In this document: in pieces, positions 24,880-36,272 of the stretch
Numbering within the stretch: the stretch's first letter is position 1
Layout of the letters: each line of letters starts with the position of its first letter
Assembly (NCBI RefSeq): GCF_024753255.1
Contig: NZ_JANUHA010000010.1
Coordinates: forward strand, 1 to 64,000
DNA length: 64,000 nt
Source: Massilia agri
Lineage (GTDB): Bacteria > Pseudomonadota > Gammaproteobacteria > Burkholderiales > Burkholderiaceae_D
Direction: 5' to 3'
Notes under the pieces: model-generated
What the model saw: the letters and a program-made list of their open reading frames with translations, nothing else
What the model was told of the DNA's origin: nothing
The model's database searches: none
Program-made: the position numbers and the translations under genes

Positions 24880-24903
24880 TGGATTTTTAGAGAGGGAAGG
24901 TCT

Positions 24904-24924
24904 ATCCCCCTCTCTCCGCCAAGA
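24904..24924 (+). other. attR: right 21-bp direct repeat
   Basis: An exact copy of 20676-20696 that reproduces the last 18 bases of tRNA-Ser plus AGA. The remaining upstream part of the tRNA is not duplicated. Chromosome-like GC content resumes immediately after it. Confidence 0.9.
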
Positions 24925-24958
24925 ACATGTATCAGGCGATCCAAGATCGTCCACCGGA

Positions 24959-24993
24959 CCCGCGTTACTCCCTGTGAGAGCGCGGGTTTTTTG
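24959..24993 (+). terminator. Original terminator of tRNA-Ser, displaced by the element
   Basis: ACCCGCG pairs with CGCGGGT and is followed by TTTTTT. It lies 35 bp after attR, the distance expected for a terminator that followed the tRNA before integration. Confidence 0.7.
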
Positions 24994-25237
24994 TTCGTCA
25001 AGTGCTTTAGCGTCCATTGAAAGCCGTCATCTTTAACGGTACTCTTGACACGCTGAAAAGGCTATAGACGCGGACCTCCACTTCAACGTAAACCGACCTT
25101 CCGACGTCGTGACCGGAGAGGCGCTGCCGTTGGCGACCCGCACTTGATCCCGCTCCTATCGGGCGTTGACCGCAGCCAACTTGCTGTAAACCCAACACTG
25201 CAATGATGTCCTCTCACAGTTCATGGGAGAGGAACCG

Positions 25238-25648
25238 ATGCCGCATGTATACAGTGAAGTCGACAAGCTGCAGCGCCACGGCTTGATCGATGGAGGAAAC
25301 TGCGTCTCGCTCATCAAGGCCTTTCCACCAGGGCTCATCGGGCAGTCGACGCTGGTATGGAAAGAAGGGGCTCGAGTGCTTGGAAACCGGACTCTCGCAC
25401 GCGGCACTGCGATCGCGACGTTCGAGAATGGAAAATACCCACGCCGCGGTGCTGGCCAAGGAAATCACGCCGCCTTCTTCCTCTGGCATACCAGCGACGG
25501 ATTCTGGGTCATGGACCAATATCGGAGCACCAACCCGCCTCGGGCTTACGTTGGAAAGCGCTTCCTTCCGAAGCGAGGAAAGAACAAGGACGGGACCTAC
25601 ATTGACCCGAGCAACAACGCAGAAGCTTTTTCGGTGATCGAACGATGA
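25238..25648 (+). CDS. BPSL0067-family protein, possible amidase effector
   Basis: 136 residues; the start at 25238 is chosen because GAGAGGA precedes it at good distance. It resembles the BPSL0067 family, papain-like proteins related to type VI secretion amidase effectors. GNCVSLIKAF (Cys22), the conserved GTAIATFENGKYP, GNHAAFFLW (His77) and VMDQY (Asp93) give a plausible Cys-His-Asp triad. There is no signal peptide. It overlaps by four bases (ATGA) a gene for a small secreted STY0301-like protein, the usual effector-immunity arrangement. No type VI structural gene is in this window, so delivery is unknown. Confidence 0.8.
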   Translation: MPHVYSEVDKLQRHGLIDGGNCVSLIKAFPPGLIGQSTLVWKEGARVLGNRTLARGTAIATFENGKYPRRGAGQGNHAAFFLWHTSDGFWVMDQYRSTNPPRAYVGKRFLPKRGKNKDGTYIDPSNNAEAFSVIER

Positions 25649-26052
25649 AACGCGCCATTATTGCCCTCGCCCTGGCGGTTGCTCCGGCACTGGCGAGCGC
25701 CCAACAGGAGTCCTGCCCCCTCATCCTGCCTGAGGGCGCCGTTGTCGTCGCGCGCCCCCCTTCAGGGTGGAGCCCCGGGCCAAAAACGCAAGTTCACCTA
25801 AGCGGCGCAGGCATGATGAGCAGCCAGCCCGAAGGGATGCAATACCTGGTGCCGCGCGTAGACAAGAAGGCCAAGGGTGGCGAGCGGACCACTTTCGAGT
25901 TTCAGCCAAACGACGAGAAGTGGCTTTGGTGCGATTACGGCCCAGCTGCTCAAATCGCAAAACGCATTCAGGGCGCCTGGACCAAGTGCGAGCTGACGAC
26001 GAAGCGGGATCGCCACCGTACCTTTACCGAGGTGAAGGCGACCTGCAAATAG
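25645..26052 (+). CDS. STY0301-family periplasmic protein, possible cognate immunity protein
   Basis: 135 residues with signal peptide (cleavage after ALASA, residue 19). The mature part has CPLILPEG, a PPSGW motif, LSGAGMMSSQPEG and paired cysteines (WLWCDYG and WTKCELTT, plus CPL and the final TCK), matching the STY0301 family, often found beside amidase-like effector genes. The start overlaps the stop of the preceding gene, so the two are translationally coupled. A periplasmic partner fits protection against a peptidoglycan amidase. This role is inference from family and context. Confidence 0.78.
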   Translation: MKRAIIALALAVAPALASAQQESCPLILPEGAVVVARPPSGWSPGPKTQVHLSGAGMMSSQPEGMQYLVPRVDKKAKGGERTTFEFQPNDEKWLWCDYGPAAQIAKRIQGAWTKCELTTKRDRHRTFTEVKATCK

Positions 26053-26325
26053 GTCAGGCTGTCGGCGCCGGGGCAGGCGCGGAACGGTAGCACTTCCAGC
26101 CGCAGACCCGCACTGCGCCGTAGGCCGCGTAAGCGCGCCACCTCCAACACCAAGGGTACACACGCGAGGACCCCAGCCCTACAGGCCGTTGGTTTTTGAT
26201 ATCATCATGCGGTATTCACATTCGGAGGGTTCGTCCAATGCGCCATTGATGCCGCCGTCTACTTGACGGCCAGTTCTCCCATCTTCCCGCGAAAGCAGGG
26301 AGCACCCGGCATCCTTGGAGGTTTT

Positions 26326-27939
26326 ATGACGCACCCATTCCTGGCGCTCGACAGCGCATCCTTCGATCTTCCCGACGGCACGACGCTGCTCTCCAGCCTC
26401 ACGGAGCAGTTCGATTCCCAGCACACCGCCCTGGTCGGCCGCAACGGCATCGGCAAGAGCGTGCTCGCGCGCTTGCTGACCGGTGAGCTGCAGCCGACTG
26501 CCGGCCGCTGCATCCGTTCTGGCCCCGTGTTCTACCTGCCACAGCAGGTCGACCGCCTCCCTGGGGAAACGGTCGCCTCGCTCGCGCGCGTCAAACCCAT
26601 CCTCGAGGCCCTCGCACGCATCGACGCCGGTAGTGTCGACCCACAAGATTTCGACCTGGTCGCCGACCAATGGGACCTGCGCGCACGCCTGAAACACGCG
26701 CTCGAACAGGCCGGCCTCGGGCACCTCGACGCCGCAACACCCGCCCAGCAACTCAGCGGCGGCGAAGCCATGCGCGTGGCGCTGCTGGGCGCCATGCTCT
26801 CCAGCGCCGACTTCCTCATCCTCGACGAACCCACCAACCACCTCGACGGCCGGTCACGTCAGGCGCTAAGCGAACAACTCAGGCAGTGGAAGCGCGGCCT
26901 GATCGTCGTCAGCCACGACCGCGCCCTGCTGGAGCAGATGGAGCGCATCGTCGAACTCTCCTCGCACGGCCTGCGCAGCTACGGCGGCAACTACAGCTTC
27001 TACGCCGCCGCCCGCGCCGCGGAGCAGGACAGCGCCCAGCGCGACCTCGACCATGCCCGCCAGGCCCTGCAGCGCGAGGAACGCGCCGTGCGCGAACAGC
27101 GTGAACGCCAGCAGCGCCGCCAGGCGCAAGGAGCACGCGACGGCAAGACCGCCAACCAGGCGAAGATCCTGCTGGGGCGCCAGAAGGAGAGAAGCGAAAA
27201 CAGCGGCGGACGCCTGCAGCAGCGGCTCGAGGAAACGCGCCAGCAGCACCGCGAACAGGTGCGCAGCGCCGCGGAGCAGCTGCGCGAGGACGCGACGATC
27301 CGCCTGCAAGGCCCACAGTTCAGCGCCGCCGCCCAGCGCCGCGTGGCCCAGCTGGAAGACGTCGAGCTGCCTTTCGCTCCGCCAGCCCTGCGCCGGATCG
27401 ACCTCGTCATCACCGGCCAGCAGCGCATCGGCATCACGGGCCCGAACGGCAGCGGCAAGTCGACGCTGCTGAAAGTCATCGCCGGAGAAATCGCACCATT
27501 GGCCGGACGAGTAAGCCGTGACCCGGCTTGCGCCTGGCTCGACCAGCGCCTGGCCACGCTCGACCCGGAACGCAGCGCCATCGAGCAGCTGCTGGCCGCC
27601 AACCGCACGGTCGCACCCGAGCGCCTGCGCACCTACCTGGCCCAGATCGGCCTGGACGCCCGCAAGGGTGCGCTCCCGACAAGCCTGCTGAGCGGCGGCG
27701 AACGCCTCAAGGCCGCGCTGGCCTGCGCTCTCTATGCCGATCCGCCCGCGCGCCTGCTTTTGCTGGACGAGCCGGGCAACCACCTGGACCTGGCATCCGT
27801 CGAGGCCCTGGAGGTGATGCTGGCCCAATACGCGGGCGCGCTGGTGGTCGTTTCCCACGACGAGGTCTTCCTCGAGCGCCTGAACCTGACCCATCGCTTG
27901 ATGGCAGGGGAGGGCGGATGGCGCCTGGAGGCTTCTTGA
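26326..27939 (+). CDS. ABC-F family ATPase with two nucleotide-binding domains
   Basis: 537 residues; GGAGG seven bases before the ATG at 26326 decides the start. Two ABC cassettes are present: Walker A GRNGIGKS (38-45) and GPNGSGKST, signatures LSGGE and LLSGGERLKAAL, Walker B LILDEPTNHLD and LLLLDEPGNHLDL. They are joined by an Arg/Gln/Glu-rich coiled-coil linker (~240-330). There are no membrane segments, so it is a soluble ABC-F protein acting on ribosomes or in antibiotic tolerance; it is closest in style to the Uup/YheS/Ybit group but not assignable. It stands alone 55 bp before waaF. Confidence 0.92.
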   Translation: MTHPFLALDSASFDLPDGTTLLSSLTEQFDSQHTALVGRNGIGKSVLARLLTGELQPTAGRCIRSGPVFYLPQQVDRLPGETVASLARVKPILEALARIDAGSVDPQDFDLVADQWDLRARLKHALEQAGLGHLDAATPAQQLSGGEAMRVALLGAMLSSADFLILDEPTNHLDGRSRQALSEQLRQWKRGLIVVSHDRALLEQMERIVELSSHGLRSYGGNYSFYAAARAAEQDSAQRDLDHARQALQREERAVREQRERQQRRQAQGARDGKTANQAKILLGRQKERSENSGGRLQQRLEETRQQHREQVRSAAEQLREDATIRLQGPQFSAAAQRRVAQLEDVELPFAPPALRRIDLVITGQQRIGITGPNGSGKSTLLKVIAGEIAPLAGRVSRDPACAWLDQRLATLDPERSAIEQLLAANRTVAPERLRTYLAQIGLDARKGALPTSLLSGGERLKAALACALYADPPARLLLLDEPGNHLDLASVEALEVMLAQYAGALVVVSHDEVFLERLNLTHRLMAGEGGWRLEAS

Positions 27940-27994
27940 GGCGGTCCCGCGGTTGCTATAATCGCGGATCACCCGCCTGTTTCTAGAAGAACCC

Positions 27995-29017
27995 ATGTCG
28001 CGCACCCTTGTCATTTCCCCCAACTGGATCGGCGACGCCGTGATGGCCCAGCCGCTGCTGCGCCGCCTGCGCGCGCTGCATCCCGACCGCCCGATCGACG
28101 TGCTCGCCCCGACCTGGGTGGCGCCGGTGTGGCGCGCGATGCGCGAAGTGGACACGGTCATCGAGTCGCCCTTCAAGCACGGCTCGCTGCAGTGGAAGGA
28201 GCGCAAGGCGTTCGCGAAGATGCTGAAAGAGCGGGGCTACGCAGACTCCTACGTGCTGCCGAACACGCTCAAGTTCGCCCTGATTCCCTGGCTGGCCGGT
28301 ATCAGGCGCCGCGTCGGCTACAAGGGCGAGATGCGCTACGGCCTGGTCAACGTGATGCACCACGACGAGAAGGACGCGCCGCGTCCGATGGCCCAGTTCT
28401 ACGCCGCGCTGGCCGACAAGCCGGTGCGCAACCTGCCGCGTCCCGAGAAGCTCCCGGAGCCGGAGATGACCGCCGATCCGAAGGAGGCCGACGCCGCCAT
28501 CGCGCGCCTCGGCTTACCCGCAGGGACTTATGTCGCTTTCGCCCCGGGCGCCGAGTTCGGCCCCGCCAAGCGCTGGCCCGCCCCGTACTTCGCCGAGCTC
28601 GCGAAAACCATCCGCGCCAATCGCCCGGACGCGCAGATCCTGCTGCTCGGCTCCCCGAAAGACCGCGCGGCCTGCGACGAGATCACGGCCCTGGTACCGG
28701 AAGCGCACAATCTCGCCGGTTCCACCTCGCTCAGCGAGGCGATCGCCCTGATCTCGCGCGCCGCCGCCGTGGTGACCAACGACTCCGGCCTGATGCACAT
28801 CGGCGCGGCGCTCCAGCGCCCCGTGGTGGCGATCTACGGCCCGACCGACCCGCGCCACACGCCGCCGCTGTCCGAACTGGCGAAGATCCTGTGGCTGCAT
28901 ATCGAGTGCTCGCCCTGCCAGCAGCGCGAGTGCCCGCTGGGCCACCAGAACTGCATGAAACAGATTCTGCCAAACGATGTCTGGCAACCGCTGCAGCCCA
29001 TGTTGGCTGCCGCCTGA
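27995..29017 (+). CDS. waaF: ADP-heptose:LPS heptosyltransferase II
   Basis: 340 residues of the GT9 family. The enzyme adds the second heptose to the lipopolysaccharide inner core. The N-terminal [48 protein letters not shown] and the C-terminal [33 protein letters not shown] are characteristic, and [17 protein letters not shown] is the usual cysteine-rich ending. It is 23 bp upstream of hldD on the same strand, which makes its sugar-nucleotide donor. Confidence 0.96.
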   Translation: MSRTLVISPNWIGDAVMAQPLLRRLRALHPDRPIDVLAPTWVAPVWRAMREVDTVIESPFKHGSLQWKERKAFAKMLKERGYADSYVLPNTLKFALIPWLAGIRRRVGYKGEMRYGLVNVMHHDEKDAPRPMAQFYAALADKPVRNLPRPEKLPEPEMTADPKEADAAIARLGLPAGTYVAFAPGAEFGPAKRWPAPYFAELAKTIRANRPDAQILLLGSPKDRAACDEITALVPEAHNLAGSTSLSEAIALISRAAAVVTNDSGLMHIGAALQRPVVAIYGPTDPRHTPPLSELAKILWLHIECSPCQQRECPLGHQNCMKQILPNDVWQPLQPMLAAA

Positions 29018-29040
29018 ACGAACGAGAGAAGAGGTCCACA

Positions 29041-30042
29041 ATGATTCTAGTTACTGGCGCAGCAGGCTTCATCGGAGCCAACCTGGTCCACGCGCTCAGC
29101 AAGCGCAAGCCCTTCAGCGTGTTCGCCGTCGATAACATGTCGCGGCCGGACAAATTCCTGAACATCGTCGACGCCGAAGTGGCGGACTACGCGGACAAGG
29201 AAGACTTCCTGGTCCGCCTGAAGGCCGGCGAATTCGACGGCAAGTTCAGCGCCGTCCTGCACCAGGGCGCCTGCTCCAACACCATGGAGACCGACGGCCG
29301 CTACATGATGCGGAATAACTACGAGTACACCATCGCGCTGTTCGAATACTGCCAGCGCGAGCGCATTCCCTTCATCTACGCCTCGTCGGCGGCCGTCTAC
29401 GGCGGCGGCACGGTGTTCAAGGAAGAGCGCGAGCACGAGCGCCCGCTGAACGTCTACGGCTACTCGAAATTCCTGTTCGACCAGTACATGCGCCGCTACT
29501 GGCAGCAGCACGGCATGCACAGCGGTTCCCAGGTGGTCGGCCTGCGCTACTTCAATGTCTACGGCCCGCTGGAAGGCCACAAGGGCACGATGGCTTCGGT
29601 CCCCTTCCACCAGTTCCACCAGTTCCGGAAAGAGGGCAAGGTCAAGCTCTTCGGCGCGAATGACGGGTACGAGGCCGGCACCCAGATGCGCGACTTCATC
29701 TACGTCGAGGATGTCGTGAAGGTGAACCTGTTCTTCCTCGATAACCCGGACAAGCGCGGCATCTACAACCTCGGCACCGGCCGCGCCCAGCCGTTCAACG
29801 ACCTGGCCGTCGCCACGGTCAATGCCTTGGCCAACGAGGGCAACGCGCCGCTGACGCTGGAGCAGATCGTCGAGAAGGGCCTGCTCGAATACCTGCCTTT
29901 CCCCGACAAGCTGAAGGGCAAGTACCAGAGCTTCACCCAGGCGGACATCGGCGCCCTGCGCGCGGTCGGCTACACCGAGCCCTTCACCGATGTGGCCAAT
30001 GGCGTCGCCAAATACATGCAGTACCTCAAGTCGGTCGGCTGA
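29041..30042 (+). CDS. hldD: ADP-L-glycero-D-manno-heptose-6-epimerase
   Basis: 333 residues. It converts ADP-D,D-heptose to ADP-L,D-heptose for LPS core synthesis. The Rossmann motif [15 protein letters not shown] starts at residue 2, and the family features [25 protein letters not shown], the YGYSK active-site Tyr/Lys, RYFNVYGP and [12 protein letters not shown] are present. The ATG at 29041 follows a purine-rich GAGAAGAGG. The reading frame is open for a long way upstream, but that part is the out-of-frame shadow of waaF. Confidence 0.97.
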   Translation: MILVTGAAGFIGANLVHALSKRKPFSVFAVDNMSRPDKFLNIVDAEVADYADKEDFLVRLKAGEFDGKFSAVLHQGACSNTMETDGRYMMRNNYEYTIALFEYCQRERIPFIYASSAAVYGGGTVFKEEREHERPLNVYGYSKFLFDQYMRRYWQQHGMHSGSQVVGLRYFNVYGPLEGHKGTMASVPFHQFHQFRKEGKVKLFGANDGYEAGTQMRDFIYVEDVVKVNLFFLDNPDKRGIYNLGTGRAQPFNDLAVATVNALANEGNAPLTLEQIVEKGLLEYLPFPDKLKGKYQSFTQADIGALRAVGYTEPFTDVANGVAKYMQYLKSVG

Positions 30043-30152
30043 GCCGGCAGCGCTGCCAGCAGGGGCCGGCGCATTCACGCGCCATGGGTAAAGACCGTCA
30101 GGTAGACTGGGATCACGTTCCTTTTTGCTAACGCGAGCACGGTCACCCAGGC

Positions 30153-31304
30153 ATGAGCGAGAACCTTACCGGACACCTGTCGCCCGACGACCCCGGGCTG
30201 TCGCCCATCACCCGCGCCATGCTGGCCGTGCGGAGCGAGGTGCTGCAAGCCTGGATGGACCAGGTGCGCAACACCGTGCCGCAGGCGCGGGAACTGCCGC
30301 GGCCCATCCTCGAGAACACGCTGCCGGCCTATTTCGATACCCTGGCGGCCCTGCTCACGCCCGGCTACACGGCGCGCGTCGTCAACGACCTGGGCGCCGT
30401 GGCGAGCGAGCACGGGGGCGAGCGCGCGCGCCTGACGGAGTACGACGCCACAGCCGTCATCCACGAGCTGCAGATCTTCCGCGACACCCTGTTCAGCGAA
30501 CTGGCGCGCCACGACGTGGTCCTGGAGGCCGGCGAGCAGGCCATCCTGTCGGCGCACATCGACACCACCATCCGCGAGAGCGCCAGCGCCTTCACCGTGG
30601 TGCAGGCCGCGCTGCGCGAGCAGTTCGTGGCCTCGATGGCGCATGACCTGCGCACGCCGCTGTCGACCGCCCAGATGGCGGCCGAGATGATCAACCATAC
30701 GTCGAACGACCCCAGCGTGCGCCGATTCGCCGAGAAGATCGTCGCCAGCACGCAGCGCATCGACGGCATGACGCGCGAGCTGCTCGACCGTATCGCCTTT
30801 TGCAAGACCGGCGCCGTGCGTCTCGCCATCGAACGGGTCGACATGGCGGCGCTGGTGCGTGAAGTGGCGCAGTCGGCCGAAGTGGCCCACCCGATCGAAC
30901 TGCGCATCGAACAGGAAACCATCGAGGGCTGGTGGTGTCGCGATGCGATCCGGCGCGCGCTCGAGAACCTGCTCAACAATGCCTTCAAGTACGGCGCCGC
31001 GGAGGAAGCGGTCCGGCTCACCGTATCGACCTCGTCGGGGCGGGTCCAGGTAATGGTGCACAACCAGGGCGACCCGATCGCGCCGGAAGACAGCGAGAGC
31101 ATCTTCCAGCTCTACCGGCGCGCCGGCAGCCGGGGGCCGGGCGGGGGCGGGGGCTGGGGCGTGGGCCTGCCCTATGTGCGGCGCGTGGCCGAGGCGCACG
31201 GCGGCAGCGTGCTGATGTCCTCCTCGCAGGAGGACGGCACCGTCTTCGTGATCGACATTCCCTTGGACGCGCGTCCCTTTAACGGCGCGCCCACGGCCGC
31301 CTGA
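30153..31304 (+). CDS. Soluble sensor histidine kinase
   Basis: 383 residues, no membrane segment. Residues 1-150 are a helical bundle like the RsbRD/globin-like input regions found in stress kinases. A HisKA domain with His164 (SMAHDLRTPL) follows, then a HATPase domain (N-box ENLLNNAFKYG, glycine-rich lid GPGGGGGWGVGLPYV). There is no receiver or cognate response regulator nearby, so it is an orphan kinase. It ends one base before the convergent monooxygenase gene. Confidence 0.88.
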   Translation: MSENLTGHLSPDDPGLSPITRAMLAVRSEVLQAWMDQVRNTVPQARELPRPILENTLPAYFDTLAALLTPGYTARVVNDLGAVASEHGGERARLTEYDATAVIHELQIFRDTLFSELARHDVVLEAGEQAILSAHIDTTIRESASAFTVVQAALREQFVASMAHDLRTPLSTAQMAAEMINHTSNDPSVRRFAEKIVASTQRIDGMTRELLDRIAFCKTGAVRLAIERVDMAALVREVAQSAEVAHPIELRIEQETIEGWWCRDAIRRALENLLNNAFKYGAAEEAVRLTVSTSSGRVQVMVHNQGDPIAPEDSESIFQLYRRAGSRGPGGGGGWGVGLPYVRRVAEAHGGSVLMSSSQEDGTVFVIDIPLDARPFNGAPTAA

Positions 31305-31697
31305 TCAGCGCGGGCTTGCCAGGCCCTGGCCGCCCACCGGTTCCGTCTCGAAGCGCTCGCCGAAGCCGGCGATGAGCGGCCGTCCCTTGGCGATCGCGGC
31401 CTGCACCGAGGGCAGGGCCAGCGAGGCCTTGTGGCTGGCCTGGCTATCCCAGGCTTCCGTGATCCACAGCGCATCCGCATCAAGCTTGTCCTTCGCGATC
31501 ACATAGCTCAGGCAGCCCGGCATGGCCGCCGTACCCTCGAGCAGGATGGCGATGAGGGCCTCGCGCTGGCCCGGCTGGGCGCGCATCTTTCCGATCAAAC
31601 CGTACATGGGCGGGTTGTCCTTCTTTTCTGGATTGGCGTGGGCGGCAAGGGGCAGGGCGGCTAGCAGCGAAATGGTGGTGCGGCGCGAGATGCTCAT
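31305..31697 (-). CDS. ABM-domain monooxygenase-like protein, exported
   Basis: 130 residues; AGAGGG precedes the ATG at 31697. The N-terminus MSISRRTTISLLAALPLAAHA is a signal peptide with a twin arginine, possibly Tat-dependent. The rest (YGLIGKMRAQPGQREALIAILLEG, PGCLSYVIAKDKLDADALWITEAWDS, HKASLALPSV) is an antibiotic biosynthesis monooxygenase/quinol monooxygenase-type ferredoxin-like fold. The substrate is unknown. It is divergent from the M28 peptidase gene. Confidence 0.85.
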   Translation of the reverse strand: MSISRRTTISLLAALPLAAHANPEKKDNPPMYGLIGKMRAQPGQREALIAILLEGTAAMPGCLSYVIAKDKLDADALWITEAWDSQASHKASLALPSVQAAIAKGRPLIAGFGERFETEPVGGQGLASPR

Positions 31698-31824
31698 GGT
31701 GTCCCTCTTGAGTAATTGGACAAGTATGACGCGCTCCGCCCAGGCCGGCAATCGCGGCCGCATGAGGTATGTATGCTCGGTTATCATGATCGTTTGCCAA
31801 TCCGCTTTTTCGAACGGAACCCCG

Positions 31825-33459
31825 ATGCGACTTTCCCCGCTTGCCCTTGCCGTCTCCCTGAGCCTGACCCTGTCCGGCGCCGCACTTGCCCAGGCCCCGG
31901 TGGTCTCCGAGCCCGTGCTGCGCGCCCACCTGTCCCTGCTGGCCGACGACCTCTTCGAAGGCCGCGGCACCGGCCAGCGCGGCGGAGATCTTACCGTGCG
32001 CTACCTCGAGACCCAGGCCGCCCTCATCGGCCTCAAGCCCGCCTTCGGCAACAGCTACCGCCAGAAGGTCGAGATCGAGGGCACCCGCCTGCTGCCGGGC
32101 AGCAGCGTGGTGTTCGAGGCGGGCGGCAAGCGCATCGAGCCGGTGCTGGGCAAGGACATCGTGTTCGGCACCTCCAGCGGGCGCACCAGCCTCGCCTTCG
32201 AGGCGCCGCTGCTGTTCGTGGGCTACGGCGTGTCCGCACCGGATGAGAAGTGGGACGACTACAAGGACGTGGACGTCAAGGGCAAGATCCTGGTCATGAT
32301 GGTCAACGACCCGCAGCCGACCAGCGAGGAACCGGACCGCTTCGCCGGCAAGGCCTATACCTGGTACGGCCGCTGGCTCTACAAGTTCGAGGAAGCGGTG
32401 CGCAAGGGCGCCGCCGGGGCGCTGCTGATCCACACGACCCCTTCGTCCTCCTATCCCTGGAGCGTGCCGGCCAACGGCTTCTCGCACGAGCGCTTCCGCC
32501 TGGCCGGCCCCGGCAACCCGGTCGAGGGCTGGCTGCACGAAGACATGGCGCGCACTTTGTTCGCCGCCGGCGGCTTCGACCTCGACGCGCTGCGCGAGCG
32601 CGCCGAGCGCCGCGACTTCCGTCCGGTGGAGTTGAAGGTCAATGCGCGCGTTGACCTGAAGTCCGGCATCCGCCAGGTCGAGCAGTACAACGTGGCGGGC
32701 GTGGTGCCGGGATCGGACCCGAAGCTGAAGGAGCAGGCGGTGGTCTACTCCTCGCACTGGGACCACCTGGGCATGGACGACGAGGCGCGTGCCGGCGCCG
32801 CCGGGCGGAAGGACCGCATCTACAACGGCGCCATCGACAATGCATCGGGCACCGCAGCCCTGCTGGCGATGGCGGCGGAGGCGGTGAAGAAGCCGGCGCG
32901 CCGTACCCAGGTTTTCCTGTGGCCGGCCGCGGAAGAGGCGGGCCTGCTGGGCAGCGCCGCCTACGTGAAGAACCCGGCGGTGCCGCTGGCGAAGACGGCG
33001 GCCGACCTGAACCTCGACAGCCTGAACTTCGCCGGCCGCACGCGCGACATCGGCGTGCCCGGCGCCGAACGCAGCACCCTGTACGACACCGCGGCGGTGG
33101 TGGCGAAGGGCATGGGCCTGAAGCTGGCCCCGGCCATTCCCGACCTGTCGGGCTCCTACTTCCGCGCCGACCACTTCAACTTCGCCAAGGCCGGCGTGCC
33201 GGCCTTTAACGTGGGCTCGGCCGTGTTCTCGGGCGACGGCCATTTCGAGTTCGCCCACGACCACGCGGCGTCGAGCGCGAAGCTGGTCGGCTTCAAGAAG
33301 GACTACCACCAGGTGAGCGACGAGTACCGCGCCGACTGGGATTTGTCGGGCATGGTGCAGCAGGCCCAGTTCACCCTGAACCTGGGCTATGCGGTGGCGA
33401 ACGCGCCCGGCATGCCGGCCTGGAAGAACGGCGATCCTTTCGGCAGCGTCAAGCGCTGA
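31825..33459 (+). CDS. M28-family aminopeptidase with PA domain, secreted
   Basis: 544 residues. Signal peptide to about residue 22 (ALAQ), a protease-associated (PA) insert at ~90-235, then the M28 zinc peptidase domain. Likely metal ligands are His311 (SSHWDHLG), Asp338 (AIDNASG), Glu371 (PAAEEAG, Glu370 catalytic), Asp398 (LNLDSLN) and His495 (DYHQVSDE). The family removes N-terminal amino acids in the periplasm or outside the cell. The start at 31825 is chosen for the signal peptide; the frame is open upstream but this is shared with the opposite strand gene. It is followed by an intergenic repeat. Confidence 0.93.
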   Translation: MRLSPLALAVSLSLTLSGAALAQAPVVSEPVLRAHLSLLADDLFEGRGTGQRGGDLTVRYLETQAALIGLKPAFGNSYRQKVEIEGTRLLPGSSVVFEAGGKRIEPVLGKDIVFGTSSGRTSLAFEAPLLFVGYGVSAPDEKWDDYKDVDVKGKILVMMVNDPQPTSEEPDRFAGKAYTWYGRWLYKFEEAVRKGAAGALLIHTTPSSSYPWSVPANGFSHERFRLAGPGNPVEGWLHEDMARTLFAAGGFDLDALRERAERRDFRPVELKVNARVDLKSGIRQVEQYNVAGVVPGSDPKLKEQAVVYSSHWDHLGMDDEARAGAAGRKDRIYNGAIDNASGTAALLAMAAEAVKKPARRTQVFLWPAAEEAGLLGSAAYVKNPAVPLAKTAADLNLDSLNFAGRTRDIGVPGAERSTLYDTAAVVAKGMGLKLAPAIPDLSGSYFRADHFNFAKAGVPAFNVGSAVFSGDGHFEFAHDHAASSAKLVGFKKDYHQVSDEYRADWDLSGMVQQAQFTLNLGYAVANAPGMPAWKNGDPFGSVKR

Positions 33460-33469
33460 ATCGGCCCTT

Positions 33470-33596
33470 GTAGGGCGGTCGGCTCTGCCGACCGCGCGTC
33501 CAACTCCCGCATGTAGGGATGCGCCGCGTGATATTCACGCACTGTTTGAACGCGCGGTCGGCGAAGCGTGATCCGGTCCACTGGACCGGATCACCC

Positions 33597-33600
<4 letters not shown>
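33470..33600. repeat. Dispersed intergenic inverted repeat, copy D
   Basis: It begins GTAGGGCGGTCGGC, has arms CCGACCGCGCGTCCAA and TTTGAACGCGCGGTCGGCG, and ends CCCCTAC. An extra hairpin GATCCGGTCCACTGGACCGGATC (33571-33593) is inserted before the right end, unlike the other copies. It lies between the M28 gene and the convergent hybrid kinase gene. Confidence 0.7.
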
Positions 33601-36185
<2,585 letters not shown>

Positions 36186-36272
36186 GTAATCATGGGCGCC
36201 AAGGTCGGTTGCACGATTCTACGTGACATTGCATCAGAGTACTGTCTTTACAGCGTAGCGAAACAGGGTCTA

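Larger units (their letters stand above)
20697..24903. mobile_element. Integrated mobilizable plasmid-like element in tRNA-Ser
   Basis: About 4.2 kb, strongly AT-rich in a GC-rich chromosome, lies between 21-bp direct repeats. It encodes a tyrosine integrase next to attL, a small HTH protein, a MobV-type relaxase and a Rep-like protein with an iteron-like region. No cargo, partition or resistance gene is seen. The gene set is that of a small plasmid (rep, mob) that gained an integrase, now resident in the chromosome. Codon use is A/T-rich and the relaxase type is common in Firmicutes and Bacteroidetes, so transfer from a distant host is likely. Confidence 0.85.
24350..25237. other. Non-coding region: right part of the element, attR and flank
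   Basis: No gene is supported here. 24375-24580 holds the iteron-like repeats. 24600-24800 is AT-rich with an inverted repeat TTCCAAAGAAT/ATTCTTTGGAA (about 24627 and 24711). 24811-24879 holds the right arm-type sites, 24904-24924 is attR and 24959-24993 a terminator. The bases from 24994 to the effector-like gene are normal-GC sequence with nothing recognised. Confidence 0.5.

Noticed and set aside
28129..29040. Possible N-terminal fusion partner of hldD
   Set aside because: The frame is open upstream but is the shadow of waaF; hldD has its own ribosome binding site and the normal family start at 29041.
31141..31165. Glycine-rich stretch in the kinase encoded at 30153 as a frameshift artefact
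   Set aside because: It lies in the flexible ATP-lid region where Gly-rich sequence is expected, and the frame continues normally into the G2-type motif.
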